DNA of 64,000 nucleotides, taken from Bradyrhizobium canariense (GTDB lineage Bacteria > Pseudomonadota > Alphaproteobacteria > Rhizobiales > Xanthobacteraceae). The stretch lies in NCBI RefSeq assembly GCF_900105125.1, contig NZ_LT629750.1:1364001-1428000 (forward strand), read 5' to 3'. Below the pieces are notes generated by a model that saw nothing but the letters and a program-made list of their open reading frames with translations, ran no database searches and had not been told where the DNA came from. This document shows, one piece after another, positions 7,585 through 16,319 of the stretch. Numbering within the stretch: position 1 is the stretch's first letter; every line of letters begins with the position of its first letter. The position numbers and the translations under genes are program-made.

Positions 7585-8853
7585 ATGAAAAACTTGTTCT
7601 ACAAGCGACATACCTGCCGCCTTTGCCATTCGGACCGGCAGGAGCTGGTTGTACCGATGGCCGGCATGCCGATCGGGACACCGAACTTTCAGGTTCCTGA
7701 TGCTGGTGTCGACGATCCGGTGTTCCGGACGGCTGTCCCCCTCGAGTTGTATCTCTGCAGGGAATGCGGGCATCTCCAGATTCTCCACGTCGGCAATCCG
7801 GAGATCCAGTATCGCCACTATGTCTATACCACCTCGATCTCGCTCGGCCTGCGCGAGCATTTTGCGACCTATGCCAACGACGTTATCGGCCGTTATGCGA
7901 TCGCGCCGGATTCCCTGATCGTCGAGCTCGGCAGCAACGATGGATCGCTGCTCGGCTTCTTCAGGGAGCGCGGCATGCGGGTGCTCGGGGTCGATCCTGC
8001 CGTCGATATCGCCAGGCGCGCGACCGAGGCGGGTATCGAAACCATCGCCGATTTTTTCACCGATGAAGTTGGCGCCGACATTCGGAAAACCCGCGGCGCC
8101 GCCAGCGTCGTGATCGCCAACAACATGATTGCGAACGTCGATAATCTGGATTCGCTGGTCATCGGAATCCGCAATGTGCTCGCACCCGATGGCATATTTG
8201 TTTTTGAAACGCAGTACGGTGTCGACGTCACCGAGAAGAACCTGCTCGATACGGTCTATCACGAGCATCTGTCGTATTTTAACATCAAGCCGCTGACGCG
8301 CTTCTTTGCACGGCTGGGCATGGAGCTGATCGACGTCCAGCACATCTGGACCAAGGGCGGTTCGATCCGCGTCACAGTGCAACTCGCGGGCGGCCCCCGC
8401 CAGCGGTCCCCGGAAGTCGCTCGCTTCGTCGCGGAAGAAGATCGTCTCGGCGTGGAGCAGCCGTCTTACTATGCGGCCTATGTGCGCAGGATCGCTGCGA
8501 TCCGTGATGAACTCGTTGCTCTCGCCGACGCTTGCCACGCAAGGGGGCAATCGGTGGCCGGCTACGGCGTTTCGGTCGGCACGACGACGCTGCTGCCGCA
8601 GTTTGGCCTCGAAGGCAAAATCGATTTCCTCGTCGATGACGACCCGCGAAAGGGGACTGTCATGGCCGGGCCGGGCTATGACATCCCGATCCTGCCGCCC
8701 ACTGCGCTTTATGAGCGCAAACCGGCGATTGTTGTCGTGTTTGCGTGGCGCTATGTCGATCCGATCAGGTCGAAACATCCGCGTTACTTTGCCGACGGCG
8801 GAAAGTTCGTCGTCCCGCTTCCGACGATTGCTTTTATCGACCGAGCGGATTGA
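7585..8853 (+). CDS. Sugar C-methyltransferase (NovU/TylC3-type, SAM-dependent)
   Basis: The 422-residue protein has the three-part layout of nucleotide-sugar C-methyltransferases. An N-terminal zinc-binding region carries CRLC and CRECGHLQ. A SAM-binding core contains IVELGSNDGSLLGFF, and YHEHLSYF matches the family's catalytic YHEH motif. A C-terminal substrate domain carries VAGYGVSVGTTTLLPQF and FLVDDDPRKG. An upstream TTG at 7534 would add 17 low-complexity residues; the ATG before KNLFYKRHTCRLC is used. Relatives methylate C3 or C5 of keto-deoxysugar nucleotides, so the cluster product is probably a branched sugar (inference). It is the last clear member of the cluster. Confidence 0.88.
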   Translation: MKNLFYKRHTCRLCHSDRQELVVPMAGMPIGTPNFQVPDAGVDDPVFRTAVPLELYLCRECGHLQILHVGNPEIQYRHYVYTTSISLGLREHFATYANDVIGRYAIAPDSLIVELGSNDGSLLGFFRERGMRVLGVDPAVDIARRATEAGIETIADFFTDEVGADIRKTRGAASVVIANNMIANVDNLDSLVIGIRNVLAPDGIFVFETQYGVDVTEKNLLDTVYHEHLSYFNIKPLTRFFARLGMELIDVQHIWTKGGSIRVTVQLAGGPRQRSPEVARFVAEEDRLGVEQPSYYAAYVRRIAAIRDELVALADACHARGQSVAGYGVSVGTTTLLPQFGLEGKIDFLVDDDPRKGTVMAGPGYDIPILPPTALYERKPAIVVVFAWRYVDPIRSKHPRYFADGGKFVVPLPTIAFIDRAD

Positions 8854-8935
8854 TGGCGATGACTGTCAACAAGCATGGGCTGCCTCTCACGCTGCTGACG
8901 GTCGGACAAATTGTGCCTGCCGGTGAAGCGACGTC

Positions 8936-9742
8936 ATGACGCTGACCCTGACCATTCTCGGCTGCGGGTCTTCTGCCGGCGTTCCGCGTCCCGCGCTCGG
9001 CTGGGGCGCTTGCGATCCCAACAACCCGAAAAACCGCCGCCGCCGCTGCTCGCTGATGGCCGAGCAGACATCGGACGGCGAAACAACGCGGGTCGTCATC
9101 GATACCTCACCCGATCTGCGCGAACAGTTGATCGACGCCAATGTCGACCATATCGACGCCGTGTTCCTGACGCATGAGCATGCCGACCAGACCCATGGCA
9201 TCGACGATCTGCGTCCGGTCGTCATGCATCAGCGCAAGCGCATTCCGGTCTATCTGAACCAGGCCACCGCGGATCATATCCTGCTGCGCTTTTCATATTG
9301 CTTCGTATCGCCACCCGGCAGCGACTATCCGCCGATTCTCGACCATCGCTCGATAGAAGCCGGCGACAGCCGCATTATTGCAGGGAAGGGCGGTGCGCTG
9401 ACGCTTCAGGCGTTCATCCTGCAACACGGCCAAATTCCGGCGCTGGGCTACCGGATCGGCGATGCCGCCTACACGCCCGACGTCAACAATATCCCCGCCG
9501 AGAGTTGGCCTTATCTGGAAAATCTCGAGCTCTGGATCATCGATGGCCTGCGCTACACCGGTCATCCCAGCCACTTCAGTATCAACGACGCGCTGTCCTG
9601 GATCGACCGGTTCAAGCCGCGCCGGGCTGTGATCACCAACATGCATTCCGACCTGGATTACGAAGTGCTGCGCCAGAGCCTGCCGCCGAACGTCATCCCG
9701 GCCTATGACGGCATGCGGCTGACGCTGGAACAAGCGGGTTGA
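8936..9742 (+). CDS. MBL-fold metallo-hydrolase (PhnP-like)
   Basis: The 268-residue metallo-beta-lactamase-fold enzyme begins with LTILGCGSSAGVPRP, typical of the PhnP/phosphodiesterase branch. The metal site is in FLTHEHADQTHGIDDLR, with further ligands likely in QHGQIPALGY, IIDGLRYTGHPSHFS and NMHSD. Relatives often lie beside tatD and metG; here it follows the sugar cluster after an 82-base gap with no recognisable gene. It probably hydrolyses a phosphodiester; the substrate is unknown. It is convergent with the acyl-CoA ligase. Confidence 0.85.
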   Translation: MTLTLTILGCGSSAGVPRPALGWGACDPNNPKNRRRRCSLMAEQTSDGETTRVVIDTSPDLREQLIDANVDHIDAVFLTHEHADQTHGIDDLRPVVMHQRKRIPVYLNQATADHILLRFSYCFVSPPGSDYPPILDHRSIEAGDSRIIAGKGGALTLQAFILQHGQIPALGYRIGDAAYTPDVNNIPAESWPYLENLELWIIDGLRYTGHPSHFSINDALSWIDRFKPRRAVITNMHSDLDYEVLRQSLPPNVIPAYDGMRLTLEQAG

Positions 9743-9756
9743 CGCGCCGTCGTTGC

Positions 9757-9875
9757 AAGCCAATGGGTCGCGTGCGACTGCGCGCTCCAAGACAGGCGTC
9801 GCGAAGCAACCCGGCGAGCCGCACCTGAGGCTCTGGATCGCGTCGTCGCTGTGCTCCTCGCAATGACCGCGACTG
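9757..9875. repeat. Dispersed intergenic repeat (RHCEERSDEAIQ type)
   Basis: The spacer between the MBL gene and the acyl-CoA ligase stop translates on the minus strand to SRGHCEEHSDDAIQSL. This is the tell-tale spurious peptide produced by a REP-like repeat common in Bradyrhizobium and relatives. Only one copy is seen here, so family membership rests on recognition. Confidence 0.5.
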
Positions 9876-9881
9876 CGCAGC

Positions 9882-11531
9882 TCAGGCCGAGATCGCCTTC
9901 GCGGAATGCACTTGATCACGCAGCAAGAATTTCTGAATCTTGCCGGTCGATGTCTTCGGAATCGGCCCGAACATCACGGCCTTTGGCGTCTTGAAGCCTG
10001 GCATGTGACTGCGGCAGAACGCGATGATCTCGGCCTCGGTCGCCTGCGCGCTGTCCTTCAGTTCGACGAAGGCGCAGGGCACTTCGCCCCATTTCGAATC
10101 CGGTTTTGCAACGACAGCCGCGAACAGCACCGCGGGGTGCTTGTAGAGCACATCTTCGACCTCGACCGAGGAGATGTTTTCCCCGCCGGAGATGATGATG
10201 TCCTTGGAGCGATCCTTGATGATGACGTAGCCGTGCTCGTCGAGCACGCCGAGATCGCCGGTATGAAACCAGCCGCCGGCAAAGGCTTCCTGCGTGGCTT
10301 TCTCGTTTTTGAGATAGCCCTTCATCACGATGTTGCCGCGGAACATCACTTCGCCGATGGTCTCGCCGTCGCGCGGCACCTCTTGCATGGTTTCGGGATC
10401 GAGCACCGTCACGTCTTCCTGCAGCGGGTAGGGCACGCCTTGCCGTCGCTTGAGCTGCGCGCGCTGCTCGGCCGGCAATTCATCCCAACCGGGCTGTTCG
10501 GCGCACACTGACGCCGGGCCGTAGACTTCGGTCAGGCCGTAGACATGCGTGAGCTTGATTCCGATGCGTTCGGCGCCTTCGAGCACGGCAACGGGCGGTG
10601 CCGCGCCCGCGATCAGCCCGATGACGGGACGGGCGCTCGCACCCTTCGGCGCATCGGGCGCGTTGATCAGCGTGTTGAAGACAATCGGCGCTCCACACAT
10701 GTGGGTGACGCCGTGCTGAGGGATCAGCTCGAAAATCCTGGCGGGATCGACCTTGCGCAGGCACACGTTGATGCCGGCCGTTGCCGCGATGGTCCATGGA
10801 AAACACCAGCCGTTGCAGTGGAACATCGGCAAGGTCCAGAGATAAACCGGATGCTGGCCGAGATTGCCCGCAAGGATGTTGCTGACGGCGTTGAGGTAGG
10901 CACCGCGGTGATGGGTTACCACGCCCTTGGGATTGCCCGTGGTGCCTGAGGTGTAACTGAGCGCGATTGCGTCCCACTCGTCTTGCGGCAGCAGCGCCGT
11001 GAAGCCGGGATCGCCTTGGGCGAGCGCTTGCTCGTATTCGAGTTCGCCGATGCGTTTTCCTCCGACAAAGGCCTTGTCGTCGACGTCGATCACCACAGGC
11101 CTGGGGCCTTTCATCAGCGTCAGGGCCTCTGCAATGACGCCGGCAAATTCCGGATCGACCAGGATGAGCTTCGCGCCGCCATGATCGAGCTGGAAAGCGA
11201 TGGAGGCGGCGTCGAGCCGGATGTTGAGCGCGTTGAGCACAGCGCCAGCCATGGGCACGGCAAAATGCACCTCGTTCATGGCGGGGATGTTCGGCAGCAT
11301 CGCCGCGACCGTGTCGCCACGACCGATATTTTGGCTAGAGAGGAACGAAGCGAACCGACGGCAGCGCGCATAGGTCTCCGACCAGGTGAAGACCCGGCCT
11401 TCGTAAACGGCGCTGACGTGGTTGGGATAGATCGCCGCGGTGCGCGCCAGGAAGCTTAGCGGCGTCAGCGGCACGAAATTGGCTGGCGTCTTGTCCAGTC
11501 CGGTACTGTACTGGCTCCGGTTGCCACTCAT
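9882..11531 (-). CDS. Acyl-CoA synthetase (AMP-forming)
   Basis: The 549-residue ANL-superfamily ligase has AMP-binding motif A3 (SYTSGTTGNPKG), A5 (HVYGLTEVYGP), A7 (GWFHTGDLGVLDEHG) and the C-terminal catalytic lysine region (PKTSTGKIQK). It resembles medium-chain acyl-CoA and methylmercaptopropionate-CoA ligases. GGAGGG lies seven bases before the ATG at 11531. The open frame continues upstream into the IS element, but that extension is artefactual. Without the IS this gene would start 29 bases after the TRAP permease stop, so the ligase probably activates the acid imported by that transporter (inference). The insertion may have cut it off from the operon promoter. Confidence 0.9.
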   Translation of the reverse strand: MSGNRSQYSTGLDKTPANFVPLTPLSFLARTAAIYPNHVSAVYEGRVFTWSETYARCRRFASFLSSQNIGRGDTVAAMLPNIPAMNEVHFAVPMAGAVLNALNIRLDAASIAFQLDHGGAKLILVDPEFAGVIAEALTLMKGPRPVVIDVDDKAFVGGKRIGELEYEQALAQGDPGFTALLPQDEWDAIALSYTSGTTGNPKGVVTHHRGAYLNAVSNILAGNLGQHPVYLWTLPMFHCNGWCFPWTIAATAGINVCLRKVDPARIFELIPQHGVTHMCGAPIVFNTLINAPDAPKGASARPVIGLIAGAAPPVAVLEGAERIGIKLTHVYGLTEVYGPASVCAEQPGWDELPAEQRAQLKRRQGVPYPLQEDVTVLDPETMQEVPRDGETIGEVMFRGNIVMKGYLKNEKATQEAFAGGWFHTGDLGVLDEHGYVIIKDRSKDIIISGGENISSVEVEDVLYKHPAVLFAAVVAKPDSKWGEVPCAFVELKDSAQATEAEIIAFCRSHMPGFKTPKAVMFGPIPKTSTGKIQKFLLRDQVHSAKAISA

Positions 11532-11563
11532 CGGCCACCCTCCATTTCGAAACGGCTGCCCTA

Positions 11564-12411
11564 GGTGGTGTGGACATTTACCGCAGCCATAGGGCAATGG
11601 CGGCGAGAGTAACGACGGCCCGATAATTTCGTGCCGTTTTCTCGAAGCGTGTTGCGACGCGGCGGAACTGTTTGAGTTTTGAGAAGCAGCATTCCACGAG
11701 ATGGCGCTGGGCATAGAGATGCTTGTCGAGCGGATATTTGAGCGCACGTGACGGGTTGTTGGGGATGACAGCGAGCGCCCCCTTGGCGGCGATGGCTTGG
11801 CGCAAGTGATCGGCATCATAGGCCGCATCGGCCATGACGACCTCGGCGGGTAATCCCTCGATCAATGCGGCGGCTTGCGGTGCATCGCCCTTCTGACCCG
11901 CGGTAAGCGTGAACCGCACGGGACATCCCAAGCCGCGAACGGCCATATGTATCTTGGTGCTCAGGCCACCGCGCGAGCGGCCGAGCGCCTGATCTTCAGA
12001 CCCCCTTTTTTCGCCCCGGCCGCGTGCTGATGCGCCCGAACGATGGTGGAGTCGATGACCAGATATTCGAAGTCCGGATCATCGGACATCGCCTCGAAGA
12101 TCCGCCACCAAACACCCTTGATGCTCCATCGACTGAAGCGCCGGAATACGCTGTTCCAATCCCCGAACGTCTCCGGAAGATCACGCCAGGGAGAGCCCGT
12201 ACGCACGATCCACAGCACGCCCTCCACGAACATCCGGTTGTCGCGTCCAGTCGACCCTTTCTGGTCGGGCCGACCTATGATCAGCGGCGCCATCCGCTCC
12301 CACGCCGCGTCGCTCAAAACCAAACGGTCCATCACACCCAAGGCTGCCTCCCAAAAAGCAGCCTTGAATCTGATTTGCTCCTAAAAGGGAATCCTTAGAG
12401 TCCACACCACC
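11564..12411 (-). mobile_element. IS5-family (IS427-group-like) insertion sequence, apparently complete
   Basis: The 848-bp element has perfect 12-bp terminal inverted repeats (ggtggtgtggac at 11564; its complement ends at 12411). It is flanked by a TA duplication (11562-11563 and 12412-12413), the usual target of this group. It contains one transposase in two overlapping frames. It sits between the TRAP permease and the acyl-CoA ligase. The TA duplication is part of the permease stop codon, so that stop is preserved on both sides of the insertion. Confidence 0.92.
11578..12332 (-). CDS. IS5-family transposase, two frames joined by likely -1 frameshift
   Basis: The first frame (ATG at 12332) carries the DUF4096-like N-terminus and the first catalytic Asp (YLVIDSTIVRAHQHAAGAKK), then stops near 11961. 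In the -1 frame the same region reads GRSRGGLSTKIHMAVRGLG, the standard continuation of IS5 transposases. The second Asp follows in VMADAAYDADHLR and the Glu in ECCFSKLKQFRR, completing the DDE triad. The frames meet at a run of six A and five G on the coding strand (near 12001-12012), a plausible slippage site. No internal stop is seen in the joined product, so the element may be active. Confidence 0.88.
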
Positions 12412-14291
12412 TAGAGGAACCCGATCGATATCCACGGAAAAATCGCCACCACGATCAGTCCTATCAGCAGCGCGAGCATATAGCCCCAGATCGGCTTGAT
12501 GCCATCGGCCGGATCGACGCGGCCGATGGCGCAGGCCGCATAATAGCCGACGCCGAACGGCGGCGCGAACAGGCCGATGCCCATCGCCAGGATGATGATC
12601 ATCGCATAGTGGACCTCGTGAACGCCGACCGCGCGCGCGATCGGAAACAACAGCGGGCCGAACAGCACGATCGCCGGAATGCCTTCCAGCACGCTGCCCA
12701 GGATCGTGAATGCGACGATCGATACCGCGATGAACGAGGCCGAGCCGCCGGGCAGGCCGGTCATGGCGGCGGCGAGCGAGCGTGAGAACCCGGACTGGGT
12801 CAATCCCCAGGCCATGCCGGTGGCGGAACCGATGATCAGGAGGATCGCGCCGGACAGGCAGGCGGTATCGATCAGCATCGGTCCCAGCCGCCGCCAGTCG
12901 AAGCGGCGGTAGATCAGAAGACCGATGACGAAGCCGTAGACGATCCCGATGGTGGAAACCTCGGTCGCGGTGGCAATGCCTTCGACGACGGCGGCGCGGA
13001 TCACGAATGGCAGCGCCAGTGCGGGCAGGGCGATGACGAAGGTTTTGGCGATCTCGCCCCTGCTGGCGCGTTTGACGTGGCTGAGGTCCTCGCGACGATA
13101 GCGCCACCACACCAGCGCGGACAGCGTGAGCGCCAGCACCACGCCCGGCAGCAAGCCGCCGGTAAACAGCGCCGAGATCGAAACGCCGGTCACCGAACCG
13201 ATGGTGATCAGCACGAGACTTGGCGGAATGGTTTCGGTCTGCGCGCCGGTTGCCGCCAGCAGCGCCACGAGATCACCCGGCTTCGCGCCGCGCTGTTTCA
13301 TTTCCGGAAACAGCACCGGCGCCACCGCGGCCATATCGGCGGCTTTGGAGCCCGATATGCCCGACACCAGATACATCGCACCTAACAGCACGTAATGCAG
13401 GCCGCCGCGCACATGGCCAAGCAGGCTTGCCAGGAAAGCCACCATGGCGCGCGCCATGCCGGTCATCTCGATCAGCAAGCCCAGAAACACGAACAGCGGC
13501 ACTGCCAGCAGGATCAGGTGGCTCATGCCCTCATCCATGCGGCCGACCAGCACCATCAGCGGCGTATGCGTCGTCAGCGCCAGATATCCGAAGATCGCCA
13601 GCCCAAAGCCGAAGGCAATGGGCACGCCGGCAAAGACGCAAAAGCCGGCCACGCCGACAAAGAAGATGATCAGATTGATATTGCCAAGCGGTCGCAACCA
13701 CGGCTGTGCCAGCCAGAAAATCCCGATCACCGCCGCGACCGACAGCATCGCGCCCAGCGTGATCCGCAGATCGCCGGCGCGCGCGAGCCGCAGCAACGCG
13801 AACAGCGCCATCAGGCAAAAGCCGACCGGAAGCGCCGCGGCGCGCCAGATATTGGGAATTTGCAGGGCAGGCGTGGTGATGAAGCTTTCCTCGTAGGCGT
13901 AGTCGTAGGCCGGCCATACGATCAGCAACAGAAACGCCAGCGCCGCGCAGGTCGCGACGACGTCGAGATAAGCCCGCATCGCCGGCTTCGCGCTGGCCAC
14001 GACCGCGGTCATGCGCATGTGCTCGGCGCGGTGAAACGCCACCACGGCCCCCAGCATCGCCAGCCAGAGAAACAGGATCGACGCGAGTTCGTCCGACCAG
14101 ATCAGCGGCTGGCGCAGAACGTAGCGTGAGACGACACCGGCAAACAGGATCACGATTTCGGCGACGACCAGAAGCGCCGCCGGAATTTCAACCAGCCTGC
14201 CAAGGAACGCCTCAAGCGAGGCGGCGATCGAACGGCGGCGAGGGGACGTCACCTCGCCAACCGTCACTTGCGTGAATTCGATCTGAACCAT
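12411..14291 (-). CDS. TRAP transporter fused small/large permease (DctQM)
   Basis: The 626-residue membrane protein fuses the four-helix DctQ subunit (residues about 25-170, with SRYVLRQPLIWSDELASILFLW) to the 12-span DctM subunit (from about 195, with GVPIAFGFGLAIFGY and GSKAADMAAVAPVLFPEM). GAGGGAC precedes the ATG at 14291. The stop TAG coincides with the TA target duplication of the adjacent IS. It works with the periplasmic binding protein encoded upstream (43-base gap) to import an organic acid using a sodium or proton gradient. The substrate is unknown; the downstream acyl-CoA ligase hints at a carboxylate metabolised as its CoA ester. Confidence 0.9.
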   Translation of the reverse strand: MVQIEFTQVTVGEVTSPRRRSIAASLEAFLGRLVEIPAALLVVAEIVILFAGVVSRYVLRQPLIWSDELASILFLWLAMLGAVVAFHRAEHMRMTAVVASAKPAMRAYLDVVATCAALAFLLLIVWPAYDYAYEESFITTPALQIPNIWRAAALPVGFCLMALFALLRLARAGDLRITLGAMLSVAAVIGIFWLAQPWLRPLGNINLIIFFVGVAGFCVFAGVPIAFGFGLAIFGYLALTTHTPLMVLVGRMDEGMSHLILLAVPLFVFLGLLIEMTGMARAMVAFLASLLGHVRGGLHYVLLGAMYLVSGISGSKAADMAAVAPVLFPEMKQRGAKPGDLVALLAATGAQTETIPPSLVLITIGSVTGVSISALFTGGLLPGVVLALTLSALVWWRYRREDLSHVKRASRGEIAKTFVIALPALALPFVIRAAVVEGIATATEVSTIGIVYGFVIGLLIYRRFDWRRLGPMLIDTACLSGAILLIIGSATGMAWGLTQSGFSRSLAAAMTGLPGGSASFIAVSIVAFTILGSVLEGIPAIVLFGPLLFPIARAVGVHEVHYAMIIILAMGIGLFAPPFGVGYYAACAIGRVDPADGIKPIWGYMLALLIGLIVVAIFPWISIGFL

Positions 14292-14334
14292 GCCGGTCCC
14301 TCAGCCAGTTTCTTGGCGATTTCTTGGCGATCCG

Positions 14335-15354
14335 TTACGACAGCTTGCCTACGGACTTCTCCAACAGCTCCCACGCCTGGTCGCCATATTTGCCCTTCCA
14401 TTCGGCATAGAACCCGGCCGTACGAAGTTTCTCGCGGAATGGCGCGACGTCGGGTTGATTGAAGGCGAGTCCCTTGCCTGCAAGTTCTTCCTTCACGGTC
14501 GCGTTGAGCTTTTCGGTATCGGCACGCTCTTTGACGGCCGCCGCGTTGACGTTTCTGGCGACGATGGTCTTGATGTCATCGGGCAGGGATTGCCAGGCGC
14601 GGCGATTGGCGAGGAACCAGAAGCCATCCCACATGTGGTTGGTCATGGAGCAATATTTCTGCACCTCGTACAGCTTCGCCGCGGATATCAGCGCCAGCGG
14701 ATTTTCCTGGCCCTCGACGATCTTGGTCTGGAGCGCCGAATAGACCTCGCTGAAATTGATCGAGGCCGGCGAGGCGTCAAACGCCTTGAACATCGAGGTC
14801 CACAGCGGTGAAACCGGCACGCGGATCTTGAAGCCCTTGTAGTCGTCGGGACCGGTGATCGGCTTGGTCGACGACGTGGTCTGGCGGAAGCCGTTGTCCC
14901 AGATCTTGTCCATGACCTCGAGACCCGACTTTCTGATTTCGCCCCGCACATAGGCGCCGAGATCGCCGTCCATGGCTTTCCAGACGGTCGGGTAATCCGG
15001 GAACGCAAAGCCGATGCCGTTGATCGAGGCCGCCGGCACCAGCGTCGCCAGGATCAGGCCGGACAGCGTGAAAAACTCGACGCCGCCGGAACGGACCTGG
15101 CTCAGCGTGTCGGTGTCGGAACCGAGCTGGCTATTGGGAAAAACCTGCAGATCAAAGCGGCCATTAGTCTCGGTCTTGATCGCCGCCGCCATTTCCCGGG
15201 CACGCGCCACGAACGGATGCGACTCCGGAAGGTTGTTGGCGAATTTGTAGCTCCATTCCGCCTGCTGCGCGCGCGCAACATAGGGCGCGCCGACACCGCT
15301 GATGACAGCCGATGCTGCGGTTGCCTTGAGCAGCGTGCGTCGTGAAAAGCTCAT
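14335..15354 (-). CDS. dctP: TRAP transporter substrate-binding protein (DctP)
   Basis: The 339-residue periplasmic binding protein begins MSFSRRTLLKATAAS, a twin-arginine-like export signal, with cleavage probably after ARAQQA. The mature part has DctP hallmarks: LQVFPNSQLGSDTDTLSQVR, the carboxylate-binding segment KIRVPVSPLW and FSEVYSALQTKIVEGQENPL. AGGGAGA precedes the ATG at 15354. It is the first gene of the run dctP-dctQM-(IS)-ligase and defines transporter specificity. Confidence 0.92.
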   Translation of the reverse strand: MSFSRRTLLKATAASAVISGVGAPYVARAQQAEWSYKFANNLPESHPFVARAREMAAAIKTETNGRFDLQVFPNSQLGSDTDTLSQVRSGGVEFFTLSGLILATLVPAASINGIGFAFPDYPTVWKAMDGDLGAYVRGEIRKSGLEVMDKIWDNGFRQTTSSTKPITGPDDYKGFKIRVPVSPLWTSMFKAFDASPASINFSEVYSALQTKIVEGQENPLALISAAKLYEVQKYCSMTNHMWDGFWFLANRRAWQSLPDDIKTIVARNVNAAAVKERADTEKLNATVKEELAGKGLAFNQPDVAPFREKLRTAGFYAEWKGKYGDQAWELLEKSVGKLS

Positions 15355-15565
15355 CTGATTTTCTCCCTGAGTGTTCTTATGAGTTGCATCATATGGGCCC
15401 GGAGCCGCCGGGTCACCAACCGTCTTTGGATGGCTTATTGCCCGTTTTCGGTCGAAATACCAAGCCTTCCGCCGTCAGCTTTTATGCCGAGAGAATTCAT
15501 GCAAGGCTATCCGCGCAAACGTCGAGCCCCGCGGCAAAGACCGGCGCGTTAACAATCAGGGGCAG

Positions 15566-16021
15566 GGCATCACGAACGATCGCGGCGTTGCAATCGTTAC
15601 CGGCTGCGCCTCCGGCATTGGGCTTGCGATTGCAAAGGCCCTGCTCGGCGATGGCTGGAAGCTCATCATCGCCGATCTGGCGCAAGGTCCGCTGGATGCC
15701 GCGCGCGCTGAGCTGGAACCGCTGCGCGCCAATGCCACGAAATGCGTCGTCATGGATGTTGCCAGCGAAGCCAGCGCGGTCACCGGACTTGATGGCTGCG
15801 AGCATGGGTTCGGCCCGATCCGAGGCCAGGCGCTCCAGAATGATCAGATGCGTTCAGAATGGATCAGCGAGGTCCCGCAGCGGCGTTATGCGTCACCGGA
15901 TGAGATCGCTGGCGCGGCGCTATTCCTGCTGGACGACACGAAGGCGAGCTTCGTCACCGGGCATATCCTCAACGTGGATGGCGGCTTTGCCGCGGCCGGA
16001 TATCTGCCTGTCAGGCCGTAG
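15566..16021 (+). pseudogene. Short-chain dehydrogenase remnant with internal deletion
   Basis: The frame reads GVAIVTGCASGIGLAIAKAL, a classical SDR cofactor motif, then VMDVASEASAV. It jumps within a few dozen codons to RRYASPDEIAGAALFLLDD and VTGHILNVDGGFAAAGY, the family's C-terminal end. The central 100 or so residues, including NNAG, the catalytic Ser and YxxxK, are missing while the frame is kept. No start codon is visible upstream. The gene is therefore a deletion remnant and cannot be an active enzyme. Orientation is opposite to the neighbouring TRAP operon. Confidence 0.8.
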
Positions 16022-16065
16022 TGGCCAAGGGCTTGCGGATCCTCGAGCTATGGCGAAACAGCAGG

Positions 16066-16157
16066 ATTTGGCTACAAGTCTATGTAATCTCTATGGATAT
16101 AAATATTCCATATTTGGCTACAAGTCTATGTAATCTCTATGGATATAAATATTCCAT
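16066..16157. repeat. Two-copy 46-bp AT-rich tandem repeat
   Basis: An exact 46-base unit beginning atttggctacaagtctatg occurs at 16066-16111 and again at 16112-16157. It is strikingly AT-rich against its surroundings and contains tatggatataaatattcca. It lies in the 298-base stretch between the SDR remnant and the hydrolase at 16320, which otherwise holds no gene I can recognise. Confidence 0.92.
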
Positions 16158-16319
16158 AATATACCTTATGCGAATTCGATATTCCGGGGGTTTCGTCATC
16201 CTTGGCGCCAGTGGTCTTGGTGTGGATCGACCTTCCCCGCCGGTCGCACGGACGCACCAGAAGAGATGGGCCGCAATATCGTGCGGCCCATCTTCGAAGT
16301 GGCTCCAGCGACGCAAACC

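Noticed and set aside
7564..8778. 404-residue minus-strand frame
   Set aside because: Antisense to the C-methyltransferase, which has clear motifs.
13395..14129. 244-residue plus-strand frame
   Set aside because: It is antisense to the well-supported TRAP permease gene; its His/Arg/Gln-rich composition is the usual shadow of a GC-rich gene.
15342..16133. 263-residue plus-strand frame over the SDR remnant
   Set aside because: It is out of frame with the SDR motifs and runs into the 46-bp tandem repeat.
16021..16200. Possible CRISPR array
   Set aside because: Two adjacent 46-bp copies without spacers are a tandem repeat, not a CRISPR array; no cas genes are present.
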